DNA from: Alphaproteobacteria bacterium
Lineage (GTDB): Bacteria > Pseudomonadota > Alphaproteobacteria > UBA9655
Assembly (NCBI GenBank): GCA_013287665.1
Contig: JABDDK010000007.1
Span: forward strand, 1 to 50,899
Direction of reading: 5' to 3'
DNA: 50,899 bases
Shown: one piece after another, positions 1 through 8,646 of the stretch
How the letters are laid out: each line of letters opens with the position of its first letter
How positions within the stretch are numbered: position 1 is the first letter of the stretch
Notes under the pieces: model-generated
What the model saw: only the letters and a program-made list of their open reading frames with translations
What the model was told of the DNA's origin: nothing
Database searches by the model: none
Program-made: the position numbers and the translations under genes

Positions 1-2
1 TA

Positions 3-1184
3 TTAAGACTATGGCCAGGCCTGATGATGCACCAAATTATGGAACAATTTTCCATTGATGCAACTTCCTTTGGGCTCATGGCAGCCTGTTATTATTATGG
101 ATACGCTGGCATGCAAATTCCCATTGCTATATTCCTCGATCGATTCGGGGCTCGACTGATTGTGTTCTTGTTTGCAGTCCTCTGTGGACTTGCAACGATC
201 CTCTTTACCTATTCTGATCATTTTGGGCTTGCACTGCTCAGTCGATTTTTGATCGGTGCTGGATCAGCCGTCGGCTTTCTCGCAACCTCTAAAGTGATCT
301 CGGAATGGTTTTCCAAAGAAAGCTATGCACGAATGATCGGCTTTTCCTTCACGTTTGGTCTTATGGGAGCGGTCTATGGGGGAAAGCCTGTTAGCTTATT
401 GATCGAAGCCTATAGTTGGCAAACCGTTGCTCTGGCTCTAGGGCTCATCTCAATTGGTATTGGGTGTGCAACGTATCTGATCTTAAGATCGCCAAAAGAA
501 GGGTCAACACCAAAAGCCCCTCCCCTCAAATTGCGAGATTTTGGAAGTCTTCTCTCTTCTCGATCAATCTGGTTACTTGCTCTTGCAAACTTACTTATGG
601 TTGGCTCTCTCGAAGGATTCGCTGATGTGTGGGGAGTGCCCTATCTCATGGCAGCGTATCATCTTGCCAAAAGTGATGCAGCCGGAATGGTTTCCTTCAT
701 TTTTTATGGAATGCTTATTGGTGGGCCCCTGCTTGCTTTTGCGGCTAAGCGAATTGGCACCTACCCAGTCATCGCCCTTAGCGGACTAGGTATGGCCCTT
801 GCCTTTGTATTGCTGTTCTTGAGCCCCATTTATAGCTGGTGGCTCATCGCAGGCTTGCTCTTCTCCATAGGGGTTCTCTGCTGCTATCAAGTCATCGTCT
901 TTGCGGCAGGCTCTGAGCTTGTCTCAACCCAATACCTCGGTGTAACTGTTGCCTTCCTGAATTGCATCAATATGCTGGGAGGATCCTTTTTCCATACATT
1001 GATTGGGAAAATAATGGACCTATACTGGACAGGTGCCATGGGTGATAATGGGATTAAGCACTATAGCTTAGAGGTTTATAAATACGGCCTCAGCCTTATT
1101 CCCATTTGTGCTGTTATGGGAGCCGTCATCATTTGTATCGTCGGTTTTAGGTCAAGACAGCTACAACTCCAATCAAAGGGGTGA
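3..1184 (+). CDS. MFS transporter, 5' end outside window
   Basis: Major facilitator superfamily transporter of the inner membrane; substrate not identifiable. The reading frame is open to the left edge, and the residues before the first Met (LRLWPGL) still look like MFS helix 1 sequence, so the true start lies upstream of the window. The visible 393 residues form many hydrophobic helices. The loop 2-3 signature is present as DRFGAR, preceded by a Tyr-rich helix (YYYGYAGMQ) typical of the family. The stop overlaps the 3' end of the convergent TetR gene by 12 bp. Family assignment is firm; whether it carries a sugar phosphate, amino acid or other solute is unknown. Confidence 0.9.
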   Translation, partial: LRLWPGLMMHQIMEQFSIDATSFGLMAACYYYGYAGMQIPIAIFLDRFGARLIVFLFAVLCGLATILFTYSDHFGLALLSRFLIGAGSAVGFLATSKVISEWFSKESYARMIGFSFTFGLMGAVYGGKPVSLLIEAYSWQTVALALGLISIGIGCATYLILRSPKEGSTPKAPPLKLRDFGSLLSSRSIWLLALANLLMVGSLEGFADVWGVPYLMAAYHLAKSDAAGMVSFIFYGMLIGGPLLAFAAKRIGTYPVIALSGLGMALAFVLLFLSPIYSWWLIAGLLFSIGVLCCYQVIVFAAGSELVSTQYLGVTVAFLNCINMLGGSFFHTLIGKIMDLYWTGAMGDNGIKHYSLEVYKYGLSLIPICAVMGAVIICIVGFRSRQLQLQSKG

Positions 1185-1823
1185 TTTACGAATCAAATCC
1201 TGGATCAACAGTTGGGATACCCAGCCCTCATACTCATCTGAGGTCCAGGATTGCTCACACACGAGCATGCGGTATATATCTCGTCCTGTTAACGCCCAAA
1301 GGATGTCGCGTGCTTTAGACTCACTGAGACCAGGTGCGAGCGATTTCTCTTCCACCATCAACTTAATCGTCTTTGCTTGGCGATCATACCGGCGCCGTTC
1401 TCTCTCATTTTCAATCTCTCTAAATTCAGGGGCAATAACGGAAGCGCCCTGTAAGAACTCCATTTGCTCCCGTTCTGCATCATAAAGTTGCCGGGCGATC
1501 TTAGCACTTATTTGCAAACGCTTTTTTGGATATTTTTCAGAATAAACCTCTTTTAGGAGATTCTCAAAGTGTGCAGAGGGCAGAGCTTCATCCAGTAAAG
1601 CACGTAAAATACCACGCTTTGATAGAAACATAGTATATACCGTTGGGGAAGAAATTTTAGCGTGCTTCGCTATCTTTTCAATTGTTGTGCATTCAAATCC
1701 ACCCGATTTAAAGAGCGTGCGAGAAACCTCAAGAATGCGCTGCCTTGTAAGAGCCGCTTGTGCTTGCCTTCCTTCTGAATTATACTTTCTTTTTTTAAGT
1801 TGTGACATGGCCTTATTCCTCAA
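1173..1823 (-). CDS. TetR/AcrR family transcriptional regulator
   Basis: One-component repressor-type protein of 216 residues, the usual TetR size. The N-terminal helix-turn-helix (about residues 25-70) shows the family pattern: RQRILEVSRTLF, a GG.ECTTIEKIAKHA helix and SSPTVYTMFLSK as recognition helix. The ligand-binding C-terminal half is not diagnostic. The gene is divergent from the NTF2-like gene with 54 bp between starts, and an imperfect palindrome sits in that gap, so it probably controls itself and the neighbour. A start at MSQLKK (1808) is also possible; the first 11 residues before the basic stretch are not conserved-looking. Its 3' end overlaps the convergent MFS gene. Confidence 0.88.
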   Translation of the reverse strand: MRNKAMSQLKKRKYNSEGRQAQAALTRQRILEVSRTLFKSGGFECTTIEKIAKHAKISSPTVYTMFLSKRGILRALLDEALPSAHFENLLKEVYSEKYPKKRLQISAKIARQLYDAEREQMEFLQGASVIAPEFREIENERERRRYDRQAKTIKLMVEEKSLAPGLSESKARDILWALTGRDIYRMLVCEQSWTSDEYEGWVSQLLIQDLIRKSPL

Positions 1824-1829
1824 ATTCGA

Positions 1830-1853
1830 TGTAGTTTACTATATTGAATTACA
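1830..1853. promoter_or_regulatory. Candidate TetR operator (imperfect palindrome)
   Basis: A 24-bp imperfect palindrome with ends TGTA and TACA and centre TATA; 18 of 24 positions match their own reverse complement. It lies in the short gap between the divergent TetR and NTF2-like starts, where TetR autoregulatory operators usually lie. Binding is inferred, not shown. Confidence 0.45.
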
Positions 1854-1877
1854 AAAATCAAGCTCAAGGAGACACTC

Positions 1878-2225
1878 ATGAGTCAAACAAATATGGAAAT
1901 TGCAGAAACATTTTATACGCTGATGGGAAAGAAGGATATTTCGAGCTTGGAAAAGTATGTCCATCCCGACATTCATTTCATTGCTCCCTTAGGCGAGGCA
2001 AAAGGAAAAGACGCCTATCTTGAAAAGACAAAGTTTTTTATGGACAATCTCAAGACCGTAAGCATACGCTCAATCTTCGGATCTGGTGATCAAGTCATGT
2101 TTGCCTACACCGTTGATTTTCCTGAACCTTTTGGTTCTGTAAGATCTGCTGCGCTGATGACTTTCGACGAAGGTTTAGTCAAAAAAGTTGAGCTTTTTTA
2201 TGATGCTCGTCCTTTTGTTAAATAG
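1878..2225 (+). CDS. NTF2-like / SnoaL-fold protein
   Basis: Small cytoplasmic protein of 115 residues with the NTF2-like (SnoaL) pattern: an N-terminal helix (ETFYTLMGKKD), YVHPDIHFIAPLGEAKGKDAY as the cone-forming segment, and a C-terminal beta sheet ending KKVELFYDARPF. Such proteins are isomerases, hydrolases or ligand binders, and the sequence does not say which. A strong ribosome site AAGGAG precedes the ATG. It is divergent from the TetR gene and 12 bp upstream of the pterin dehydratase gene, so the two probably share a transcript. Confidence 0.8.
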   Translation: MSQTNMEIAETFYTLMGKKDISSLEKYVHPDIHFIAPLGEAKGKDAYLEKTKFFMDNLKTVSIRSIFGSGDQVMFAYTVDFPEPFGSVRSAALMTFDEGLVKKVELFYDARPFVK

Positions 2226-2237
2226 GGGAGATTATAA

Positions 2238-2600
2238 ATGGAGGAATCGTGCCTCATCAATAAATCATGCGTTCCTTGCCAAGGGGGAACGCCTCCCTTG
2301 GATCAATCAACTGTTGAAAAACTATTGTCTGAGCTAGGAGGAAGTTGGCAAATCAACCCTGCGGGGCATGTGTATAAGCAATTCAAATTTAAGGACTTTA
2401 TGGGCCCCGTTGGCTTCGTCAATAAAATTGCTGAAATCGCTGAAAGAGAGGGACATCACCCTGACTTAAGTGTAGCTTGGGGATTATGCGCGGTCGAGAT
2501 TTGGACACATAAAATAAATGGCCTCACAGAAAGCGACTTTATCTTAGCGGCGAAGATTGAGGCGGCTTTCGCGGGGGAAAAAGCAGAACAGGTTTATTGA
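2238..2600 (+). CDS. phhB: Pterin-4a-carbinolamine dehydratase
   Basis: 4a-hydroxytetrahydrobiopterin dehydratase (PCD/DCoH family), 120 residues. It dehydrates 4a-hydroxy-tetrahydropterin during pterin recycling. The family motif is clear: [13 protein letters not shown], with the paired active-site His, followed by [16 protein letters not shown]. The N-terminal [10 protein letters not shown] also fits. The phenylalanine hydroxylase partner is not in the window. PCD proteins are found in many bacteria without that enzyme, where the role is unclear. It follows the NTF2-like gene by 12 bp and is followed by repeat A. Confidence 0.9.
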   Translation: MEESCLINKSCVPCQGGTPPLDQSTVEKLLSELGGSWQINPAGHVYKQFKFKDFMGPVGFVNKIAEIAEREGHHPDLSVAWGLCAVEIWTHKINGLTESDFILAAKIEAAFAGEKAEQVY

Positions 2601-2604
2601 GTTT

Positions 2605-2796
2605 CACCTCTCCCCTTGTGGGAGAGGTCGACGCGCAGCGGCGGGTGAGGGGTTTGGACATTCATTAAGACCCCCTATTTGTTAATAAGAATTTTTTTCT
2701 AAAATCGATAACTTGAATCAACAATATCGTTTTTTAACTGTGTCAGCGTACCCCTACCCGCCCCATAGGGGGACCTCTCCCACAAGGGGAGAGGTG
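2605..2796. repeat. Repeat family A: long inverted repeat unit
   Basis: Two inverted arms of about 46-48 bp (2605-2652 and 2750-2796) around a unique-looking AT-rich centre. The left arm starts CACCTCTCCCCTTGTGGGAG and ends GGGTGAGGGG; the right arm is its reverse complement with small changes. Each arm also has an inner hairpin (CCTCTCCC/GGGAGAGG). A second unit with the same layout is at 9210-9656. This unit fills most of the 272-bp gap between the pterin dehydratase gene and prs; nothing else was seen there. Confidence 0.85.
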
Positions 2797-2872
2797 AAGG
2801 AGCCACATTCCCATTTACAGACTCCCCCGTCCCTGCTAGGTTTCGACAAACGTAATTATGTGAAAATAGTCC

Positions 2873-3805
2873 ATGAAACTTATCGCCTGTAATAGCAACC
2901 GTCCTCTCGCTGAAGGAATTGGTCAATACCTCAATTTACCGCTCACTAAAGTTATTGATCGTCATTTTGCTGATGATGAGATTTTCCTCGAGATACTTGA
3001 GAATGTGCGGGGTGAAGATGTCTTCGTCCTTCAATCCACCTGTAAACCTGCGAACGATCATCTGATGGAGCTCCTCGTGATGATTGATGCTTTAAAGCGT
3101 GGGTCTGCAAAAAGAATTACCGCCTGCATGCCCTACTTCGGATATGCGCGCCAAGATCGCAAGACAGGTCCGCGAACACCTATTTCTGCGAAGCTTGTTG
3201 CAGACCTTCTCACAACCGCAGGGGCGAATCGTATCTTAACGTTGGACTTACATGCTGGGCAAATCCAGGGATTTTTTAATATCCCTGTGGACAACCTCTT
3301 TGTGACTCCTCTGTTTAGTAAAGATATCCTTGAAACTCTCCCCCACGACAATTTGCTTATGGTTTCACCGGATGTGGGGGGTGTGGTAAGAGCGCGCGCT
3401 CTCGCAAAACGAATCCCTTGTGGTCTTGCGGTCATTGATAAAAGACGGGAAAAGCCAGGTGAATCGGAAGTTATGAACGTTATCGGAGACGTTCAAGGTT
3501 TCCACTGTTTGATCACTGACGATATTATTGATTCTGCTGGAACGCTGTGTAATGCAGCAACCGCTTTAATGGAAAACGGCGCCCTTTCTGTCCGCGCTTA
3601 TGTGACCCATGGTGTGTTTTCCCCTCCAGCGTTTGAGCGAATTGAAACCTCACCTCTTCTGGAAGTTGTCGTAACGGACAGCATCCAAGCCACCGAAAAC
3701 GTAAAAAAATGCAAGAAAATACGTCAAATTCCTCTTGCCCCCTTGTTTGGGGAGGCAATTGATCGTATTAATCATGAAAAATCTGTTTCAATTTTATTTG
3801 ATTAG
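2873..3805 (+). CDS. prs: Ribose-phosphate pyrophosphokinase
   Basis: PRPP synthetase: ribose-5-phosphate + ATP to PRPP + AMP, feeding purine, pyrimidine, His, Trp and NAD synthesis. The 310 residues match the class I length. Visible signatures are the N-terminal [19 protein letters not shown], the catalytic-loop region [32 protein letters not shown], and the PRPP-binding loop [15 protein letters not shown]. It opens a same-strand run with rplY, pth and ychF, a common alphaproteobacterial order. No strong Shine-Dalgarno precedes the ATG, but the N-terminus aligns well with the family at this start. Confidence 0.96.
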   Translation: MKLIACNSNRPLAEGIGQYLNLPLTKVIDRHFADDEIFLEILENVRGEDVFVLQSTCKPANDHLMELLVMIDALKRGSAKRITACMPYFGYARQDRKTGPRTPISAKLVADLLTTAGANRILTLDLHAGQIQGFFNIPVDNLFVTPLFSKDILETLPHDNLLMVSPDVGGVVRARALAKRIPCGLAVIDKRREKPGESEVMNVIGDVQGFHCLITDDIIDSAGTLCNAATALMENGALSVRAYVTHGVFSPPAFERIETSPLLEVVVTDSIQATENVKKCKKIRQIPLAPLFGEAIDRINHEKSVSILFD

Positions 3806-3845
3806 TGTATGACTATATCCAAATATCGTTTAAAGGAGTTAATTT

Positions 3846-4502
3846 ATGAGCGCAGCATCACAACTTGAAGTCCAATTAAGGGACACAACAGGCAAAGGTT
3901 CTTCACGGGCCCTCCGCCGCACCGGCCGCATTCCTGCCGTACTCTATGGGGGAACAGAAGCCCCTGTACATTTTTCACTGGAACCTATCCAACTCGACAA
4001 GGAAATCCATAAGAAGGGTTTTATGTCCCGTATTTTTGAAGTTCCCTTGAGTGGGAAAAAGGAAAAGGTTATTGCTCGAGCTGTTCAGTTCCACCCCGTA
4101 ACGGACCGTCCTCTTCACCTTGATTTCTATCGCTTGCAGAAGGGCGAGAAGATCAACGTCAGCATTCCTATTTCATTCATTAATGAAACGGAATCCCCAG
4201 GGCTCAAGAAAGGTGGTGTCTTGAACATCATCATTCACAACCTTGAAGTCTTAGCGGACATGGACCACATTCCTGCAGGAATTGAAATCGACCTCACAGG
4301 TCTTGAAATCCATGACACAGTCCACCTCCCAAGCCTGAACCTTCCTGAAGGTGTGGTTGCTGCTCATCCTGAAAGGGATAACGATATTGCCAATATCGTG
4401 GCTCCAACCATTATGAAGGAAACAGAGGAAGAAGCGACGGAAGAAGGAGCTGCTGAGGAAGGTGAAGCAGGAGCAACACCAGAAGAAGGGGGAGAGGCTT
4501 AA
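3846..4502 (+). CDS. rplY: 50S ribosomal protein L25 / Ctc
   Basis: L25 of the long TL5/Ctc type (218 residues), which binds 5S rRNA in the large subunit. The N-terminal L25 domain shows the GKGSSRALRRTGRIPAVLYG motif. The C-terminal beta domain follows (HLDFYRLQKGEKINVSIPI, then GVVAAHPERD). The tail is a low-complexity Glu/Ala/Gly stretch, common in this family. AAAGGAG sits just upstream of the ATG. It lies between prs and pth in an apparent operon. Confidence 0.95.
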   Translation: MSAASQLEVQLRDTTGKGSSRALRRTGRIPAVLYGGTEAPVHFSLEPIQLDKEIHKKGFMSRIFEVPLSGKKEKVIARAVQFHPVTDRPLHLDFYRLQKGEKINVSIPISFINETESPGLKKGGVLNIIIHNLEVLADMDHIPAGIEIDLTGLEIHDTVHLPSLNLPEGVVAAHPERDNDIANIVAPTIMKETEEEATEEGAAEEGEAGATPEEGGEA

Positions 4503-4523
4503 ATCCTCTTCTATCCCTAAGAT

Positions 4524-5114
4524 ATGTATCTTTTCGTGGGACTTGGAAACCCGGGGCTTGAATACGCAAAAAACCGCCATAACGTAGGGTTTATGTGTAT
4601 TGATGAGATCCGAAGAAGTTATGGGTTTCCCCCTGAAAAGGCCAAGTTTTCAGGACTTCTGACAGAAGGCCAAGTGGACGGCGAAAAAGTGTTTCTTTTC
4701 AAGCCATTAGCCTATATGAATCGATCTGGAAAGCCCGTTGCCGAAATGGCTCGTTTCTATAAAATCCCGCCTGAACACATCATTACCTTTCATGATGATT
4801 TAGACTTAGCCCCTGGGAAAATTCGCGTCAAACAAGGCGGAGGTCACGCCGGCCATAATGGGCTGAGAGATATGGATGCTCACATTGGCCAACAGTATTG
4901 GCGGGTTAGAATAGGGATTGGGCGCCCCCTTCACAAGGGTGCCGTAACGTCACACGTTCTCTCTGACTTTTCAAAGGAAGATCATGTGTGGCTTGATCCC
5001 CTCTTAAGCCTTTTAGCGGATGAAGTAGACCTTTTATTTTTAGATAACCCGGATGAATATACAGCTAAAGTGATGCAACTTCTTCCGCCCCCCCAACAGA
5101 AATCGGAGACATAA
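4524..5114 (+). CDS. pth: Peptidyl-tRNA hydrolase
   Basis: Releases tRNA from peptidyl-tRNA that falls off ribosomes. The 196 residues match bacterial Pth. Key elements visible: FVGLGNPGLEYAKNRHNVGF with the catalytic His in NRHNVGF (about residue 19), KPLAYMNRSGKPV, HDDLDLAPGKIRVKQGGGHAGHNGLRDM, and RVRIGIGRP. It starts 21 bp after rplY and its stop is 1 bp from ychF, so it is almost certainly co-transcribed with both. Confidence 0.97.
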   Translation: MYLFVGLGNPGLEYAKNRHNVGFMCIDEIRRSYGFPPEKAKFSGLLTEGQVDGEKVFLFKPLAYMNRSGKPVAEMARFYKIPPEHIITFHDDLDLAPGKIRVKQGGGHAGHNGLRDMDAHIGQQYWRVRIGIGRPLHKGAVTSHVLSDFSKEDHVWLDPLLSLLADEVDLLFLDNPDEYTAKVMQLLPPPQQKSET

Positions 5115-5115
5115 A

Positions 5116-6216
5116 ATGGGATTTAAATGTGGTATCGTCGGTCTTCCTAACGTAGGCAAATCAACGCTCTTTAATGCGCTCACAGCAACTGCAGCGGCGG
5201 AGGCCTCGAATTATCCGTTTTGTACGATTGAGCCAAACGTTGGGCGTGTGGGCGTTCCTGACAAAAGACTGTTTGAGCTCGCCAAAATTGCTACGTCAGC
5301 GAAGATCATCCCAACTCAGCTTGATTTCGTTGATATTGCAGGCCTTGTTAGAGGGGCGAGTAAGGGAGAAGGCTTAGGCAATCAGTTCCTTGGCCATATT
5401 CGTGAAGTCGATGCGATAGTCCATGTTGTCAGATGTTTTGAAAACCAGGATATAACTCATGTGGAAGGGGAGATCAATCCCATTCGAGATATTGACATTA
5501 TTGAAACTGAACTCATGCTGGCTGATATGGAAAGCCTTGAAAAGCGATTACCCGCGCTTGACAAGAAGATCAGAACTAAGGATCCCATAGCAATCATCCA
5601 ACAACCCTTAATGGAAAAGGCTTTGGTTCTTTTAAAAGAAGGCAAACCAGCCCGTTTCGTTGAGTGTACGGCAGACGAAAAGAAAGAGCTCCCCCATTTA
5701 GGCCTCATCACAACAAAGCCTGTCCTTTATGTGTGTAATGTCTCAGAAGAAGATGCAGTGAAAGGCAACAAATTTACGCAATTGGTCCAGAAAAGAGCAG
5801 AAGAAGAAGGCGCTCGTGTCACCCTCATCTCTGCAGCCATTGAATCAGAAGTTGCGTCGTTAGATTCGGAAGAGGAAAAAACCGAGTTTCTTCAAAGCCT
5901 TGGCCTAAGTGAAACGGGACTTGCCCGTGTGATCCGCGAAGGATACACCCTTCTTAATCTGATTACGTTCTTTACGATTGGACCCAAAGAGGCCCGCGCC
6001 TGGACAGTTCATAAAGGGGCAAAAGCGCCCCAAGCTGCAGGCGAGATTCATACCGATTTCGAGCGGGGCTTTATTTGCGCAGAAACAATTTCCGATCAGG
6101 ATTACGTATCCTGTCAAGGAGAACAGGGGGCGAAAGCCGCTGGAAAACTTAGACTTGAGGGAAAAGAGTATGTTGTGCATGATGGAGATGTCTTTCATTT
6201 CAGGTTTAATGTGTAA
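5116..6216 (+). CDS. ychF: Redox-regulated ATPase YchF (Obg-like)
   Basis: Universally conserved P-loop NTPase of the Obg family that binds ribosomes and prefers ATP. At 366 residues it is full length. The P-loop is GLPNVGKST at the N-terminus; switch II is DIAGLVRGASKGEGLGNQFL; the specificity motif appears as YVCNVSEED. The C-terminal TGS-like domain is recognisable (YTLLNLITFFTIGPKEARAWTV to GKEYVVHDGDVFHFRFNV). It follows pth directly. A repeat C copy begins 35 bp after its stop. Confidence 0.96.
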   Translation: MGFKCGIVGLPNVGKSTLFNALTATAAAEASNYPFCTIEPNVGRVGVPDKRLFELAKIATSAKIIPTQLDFVDIAGLVRGASKGEGLGNQFLGHIREVDAIVHVVRCFENQDITHVEGEINPIRDIDIIETELMLADMESLEKRLPALDKKIRTKDPIAIIQQPLMEKALVLLKEGKPARFVECTADEKKELPHLGLITTKPVLYVCNVSEEDAVKGNKFTQLVQKRAEEEGARVTLISAAIESEVASLDSEEEKTEFLQSLGLSETGLARVIREGYTLLNLITFFTIGPKEARAWTVHKGAKAPQAAGEIHTDFERGFICAETISDQDYVSCQGEQGAKAAGKLRLEGKEYVVHDGDVFHFRFNV

Positions 6217-6251
6217 ATACGTGGAGAAAATGACGAACTCACACACACAAG

Positions 6252-6421
6252 CGTCATCCTCGCGAACGCGGGGATCCAGCCTTCGCTCTTACGAGCTGCG
6301 GCTGGCAAGCCAGTCGAAGATCGTTAGAGCGGAGACTGCCCGACGAAGCTTTAGCGAAGGCGGGCTTGCATTGCTTCGCAATTGTTATTTGTCCTGGATC
6401 CCCGCGTTCGCGAGGATGACG
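6252..6421. repeat. Repeat family C copy, overlapping mechanosensitive channel start
   Basis: About 170-bp palindromic element with inverted ends CGTCATCCTCGCGAACGCGG and its reverse complement ending CGAGGATGACG. Each end is next to a GGATCC core site. The interior has further hairpins (GCGAAGC-type). The right end carries the ATG of the next gene and a GAGG that could serve a GTG start at 6425. Related cores are at 19683-19863 and 27591-27649, and inside the elements at 9365 and 13200. Confidence 0.85.
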
Positions 6422-8488
6422 GCAGTGCGGTTAAGCCTATCACTTTTGAGCTTACTTTTGTTTCGTGTATCAGCATTTGCGGAAGAGGATGAAATTCAAA
6501 CGCTTCTGCCCAAACCTGAAATTCCAGAAGGCTCGGCCATCGCCCATATTAAGGTCAGTGAAATTAATGCTAACCTTTTTTCTACAATTTTCGATTTCAT
6601 CAAATCGACAACTGCAACCTTTTCAGAAGGATTTGTCTCCCTTAAAGATTTCATTGAGACGGGAGAATGGTTGTTTGCAAGCCTTCAGAATCCTGAGATG
6701 CAAGCACAAGTTATGTCGTTTAGTCTTAGATTCGTCATTGTTCTCGTTGTATCTTTAGTTGTTGCGCAAGGCTTGGCACGGTGGATTAAACCTAAAATAC
6801 AGACTCGGCTAAAGTGTAAGAACTCGAACCCAAATGAAAAACTAAAGAATGTCTCAATCGCGCTCCTTCTAACCGCCCTTTCCCCTCTTGTTTTTGGTTT
6901 TCTAACCTATACGCTCTTCCGAGTGTTAAATCCTTATGACGGTGTATACCTTGAAATTGTAAGCTTTATTTGCTCAGGCTCTGTAACAATCTGGATCCTT
7001 TTGAATATTGCTCATCTGTTCCTAAAGCCCCCTTCGCCTAAGCATCAGCTCCTTCCTCTCTCTAAAGATGTTCTTTTAAAACAATACCGTTGGATACGCA
7101 GAATTGCATTTGTGGCTCTTTTTGGCTTTTTCGCTCATGAAATTGGAATAATGATTTACCTGCCTTCCTCAGGCCAGAGACTCCTACTTCAAGGAACAGC
7201 CTTTATCATTACCATTATGGCTATCATAATGGTCTTCACACTTAGATTAGCCTTAAAAGACTGGATCAAGAAAGAACGCGCAAAACAAAATCTATCGAAG
7301 TTAAAGAGAGGACTTCTCTTTTATCTGGAGTATTGCTACCTCCCCCTCGTCGTTTTCATTGTTATGAGTTATATAAGCTGGCTCTCTCATGACTTAGATC
7401 CTCTTCAAATAACAATTTGGAAAGTTCTCTTTACCCTCGCCTTATTGCCTGCATTACGTTACGGAACCTATTGCATTAAAAAATGTAGACTTCTCTACAT
7501 CCATAAGAACTTAAAACGCCTCTCGAAGACCTTTGCGGAACGAGGACTGTTTTATGGTCGTCAAATTGACTTTGTTCTTACGATGCTTATGTATGGCGCT
7601 GCAACCCTCCTTGTTCTCGATATTTGGGGGTTAAATCTTTCTTTCTTCCTCTTCTCTAACATCGGAAGACTCATCGCTGAGAAAGCCCTTAGCATATTTG
7701 TCATTATCGCCGTCGCCCTCTTTATTACACGCATGGGAAATCGACTATTAACCAAGTACCTGAGTGCTGAGAGAGGACAACTTGATGATACACAAAAGCA
7801 ACGTCTTGCTCGGTTTAAAACTATTTTTAGCGTAAGTCGTAACGTTCTCCGTATTGCCGTATGGACGCCAGCAATACTCCTCATTATTGTCGAAATGGAT
7901 GTCGACATCATGCCCATTTTAGTGTCTGTCGGTGTGCTTTCTGTTGGACTTTCCTTTGGTGTCCAATCCCTTGTGAAAGACCTCGTCACAGGTTTCTTCA
8001 TGCTTCTTGAGGATGCTTTTGCCGTGGGAGATCTCATGGTTATTAACGGTCAAATGGGTCGCATCGAATCCTTGACCGTTCGTGTGGTTCGCCTCCGAGC
8101 AACCGATGGTTCCCTTTTTACCTTTCCTTATGGAAATATTACCAGCATCTGTAATCAAAATAGAGATTTTTCAGCTGCAGTTGTGCTGTTCCAAGTCGGA
8201 ATAGACGCAGACATAGACCAAGTATTTGATATTATTGAGAAAATTGCAAAGGACCTTCGAAAGGATCCCGTAACCCGCAAGTTTGTTGCTGGTCCCCTTG
8301 AGATAAGTGGCGTAAATGAAGTAAGTGATCATTCGGTCGAGATAAGAGCTATCCTCAGAACGAAGCCAGGAGAACACTATAAAGTGAGATGGGCCTTTAA
8401 TCGCCTTTTAAAACAATACCTTAAGGAGTATGGCATTCCTAGCCCGACACCACGCAGCGTGGCCTATAACTACGCCGTTGAAAAGTAA
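6416..8488 (+). CDS. MscS-family mechanosensitive ion channel
   Basis: Inner-membrane channel that would open under membrane tension to relieve osmotic downshock. From the ATG at 6416 the product has 690 residues: a signal peptide (VRLSLSLLSLLLFRVSAFA, then EEDE), a short periplasmic part, about ten hydrophobic helices, and a C-terminal MscS domain. The MscS pore region is clear: SVGVLSVGLSFGVQSLVKDL, then GFFMLLEDAFAVGDLMVING and FPYGNITSICNQNRDF. The frame stays open back to 5978, but that part overlaps ychF and a repeat and is not protein-like. The start is therefore 6416, or GTG at 6425 with GAGG 9 nt upstream. Both signals lie at the end of repeat C. Confidence 0.88.
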   Translation: MTAVRLSLSLLSLLLFRVSAFAEEDEIQTLLPKPEIPEGSAIAHIKVSEINANLFSTIFDFIKSTTATFSEGFVSLKDFIETGEWLFASLQNPEMQAQVMSFSLRFVIVLVVSLVVAQGLARWIKPKIQTRLKCKNSNPNEKLKNVSIALLLTALSPLVFGFLTYTLFRVLNPYDGVYLEIVSFICSGSVTIWILLNIAHLFLKPPSPKHQLLPLSKDVLLKQYRWIRRIAFVALFGFFAHEIGIMIYLPSSGQRLLLQGTAFIITIMAIIMVFTLRLALKDWIKKERAKQNLSKLKRGLLFYLEYCYLPLVVFIVMSYISWLSHDLDPLQITIWKVLFTLALLPALRYGTYCIKKCRLLYIHKNLKRLSKTFAERGLFYGRQIDFVLTMLMYGAATLLVLDIWGLNLSFFLFSNIGRLIAEKALSIFVIIAVALFITRMGNRLLTKYLSAERGQLDDTQKQRLARFKTIFSVSRNVLRIAVWTPAILLIIVEMDVDIMPILVSVGVLSVGLSFGVQSLVKDLVTGFFMLLEDAFAVGDLMVINGQMGRIESLTVRVVRLRATDGSLFTFPYGNITSICNQNRDFSAAVVLFQVGIDADIDQVFDIIEKIAKDLRKDPVTRKFVAGPLEISGVNEVSDHSVEIRAILRTKPGEHYKVRWAFNRLLKQYLKEYGIPSPTPRSVAYNYAVEK

Positions 8489-8498
8489 CCAATCTTTT

Positions 8499-8514
8499 TT
8501 AACACTTTTTTAAC
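8499..8514. promoter_or_regulatory. CtrA-like box upstream of carD
   Basis: Exact match to the CtrA full-site consensus TTAA-N7-TTAAC, just downstream of the channel gene and about 190 bp before carD. CtrA is the cell-cycle response regulator of alphaproteobacteria, under DivL/CckA control. The region is AT-rich, so chance occurrence is possible. Confidence 0.4.
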
Positions 8515-8631
8515 TTTCCTAAACGACCAATTTTAAAGGTTTATTTTGGGTTGACTTGCAAATAACATACAAATTTCAAGTTCTTGAGGGGGGCTGGCCT
8601 TGGAATTAAAAAAATGATACATATATAAGTG

Positions 8632-8646
8632 TTAACGTAGTTTTAA
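8632..8646. promoter_or_regulatory. Second CtrA-like box upstream of carD
   Basis: TTAA-N7-TTAA match ending 60 bp before the carD ATG, a plausible distance for promoter control. A third TTAA follows after six bases. Two matches in one 218-bp gap make this the best candidate for CtrA control in the window. No convincing sigma-70 promoter or terminator was seen in the rest of the gap. Confidence 0.42.

Noticed and set aside
5978-6415. N-terminal extension of the mechanosensitive channel frame
   Set aside because: This stretch overlaps ychF in another frame and then translates a palindromic repeat. The channel's signal peptide begins only after 6416.
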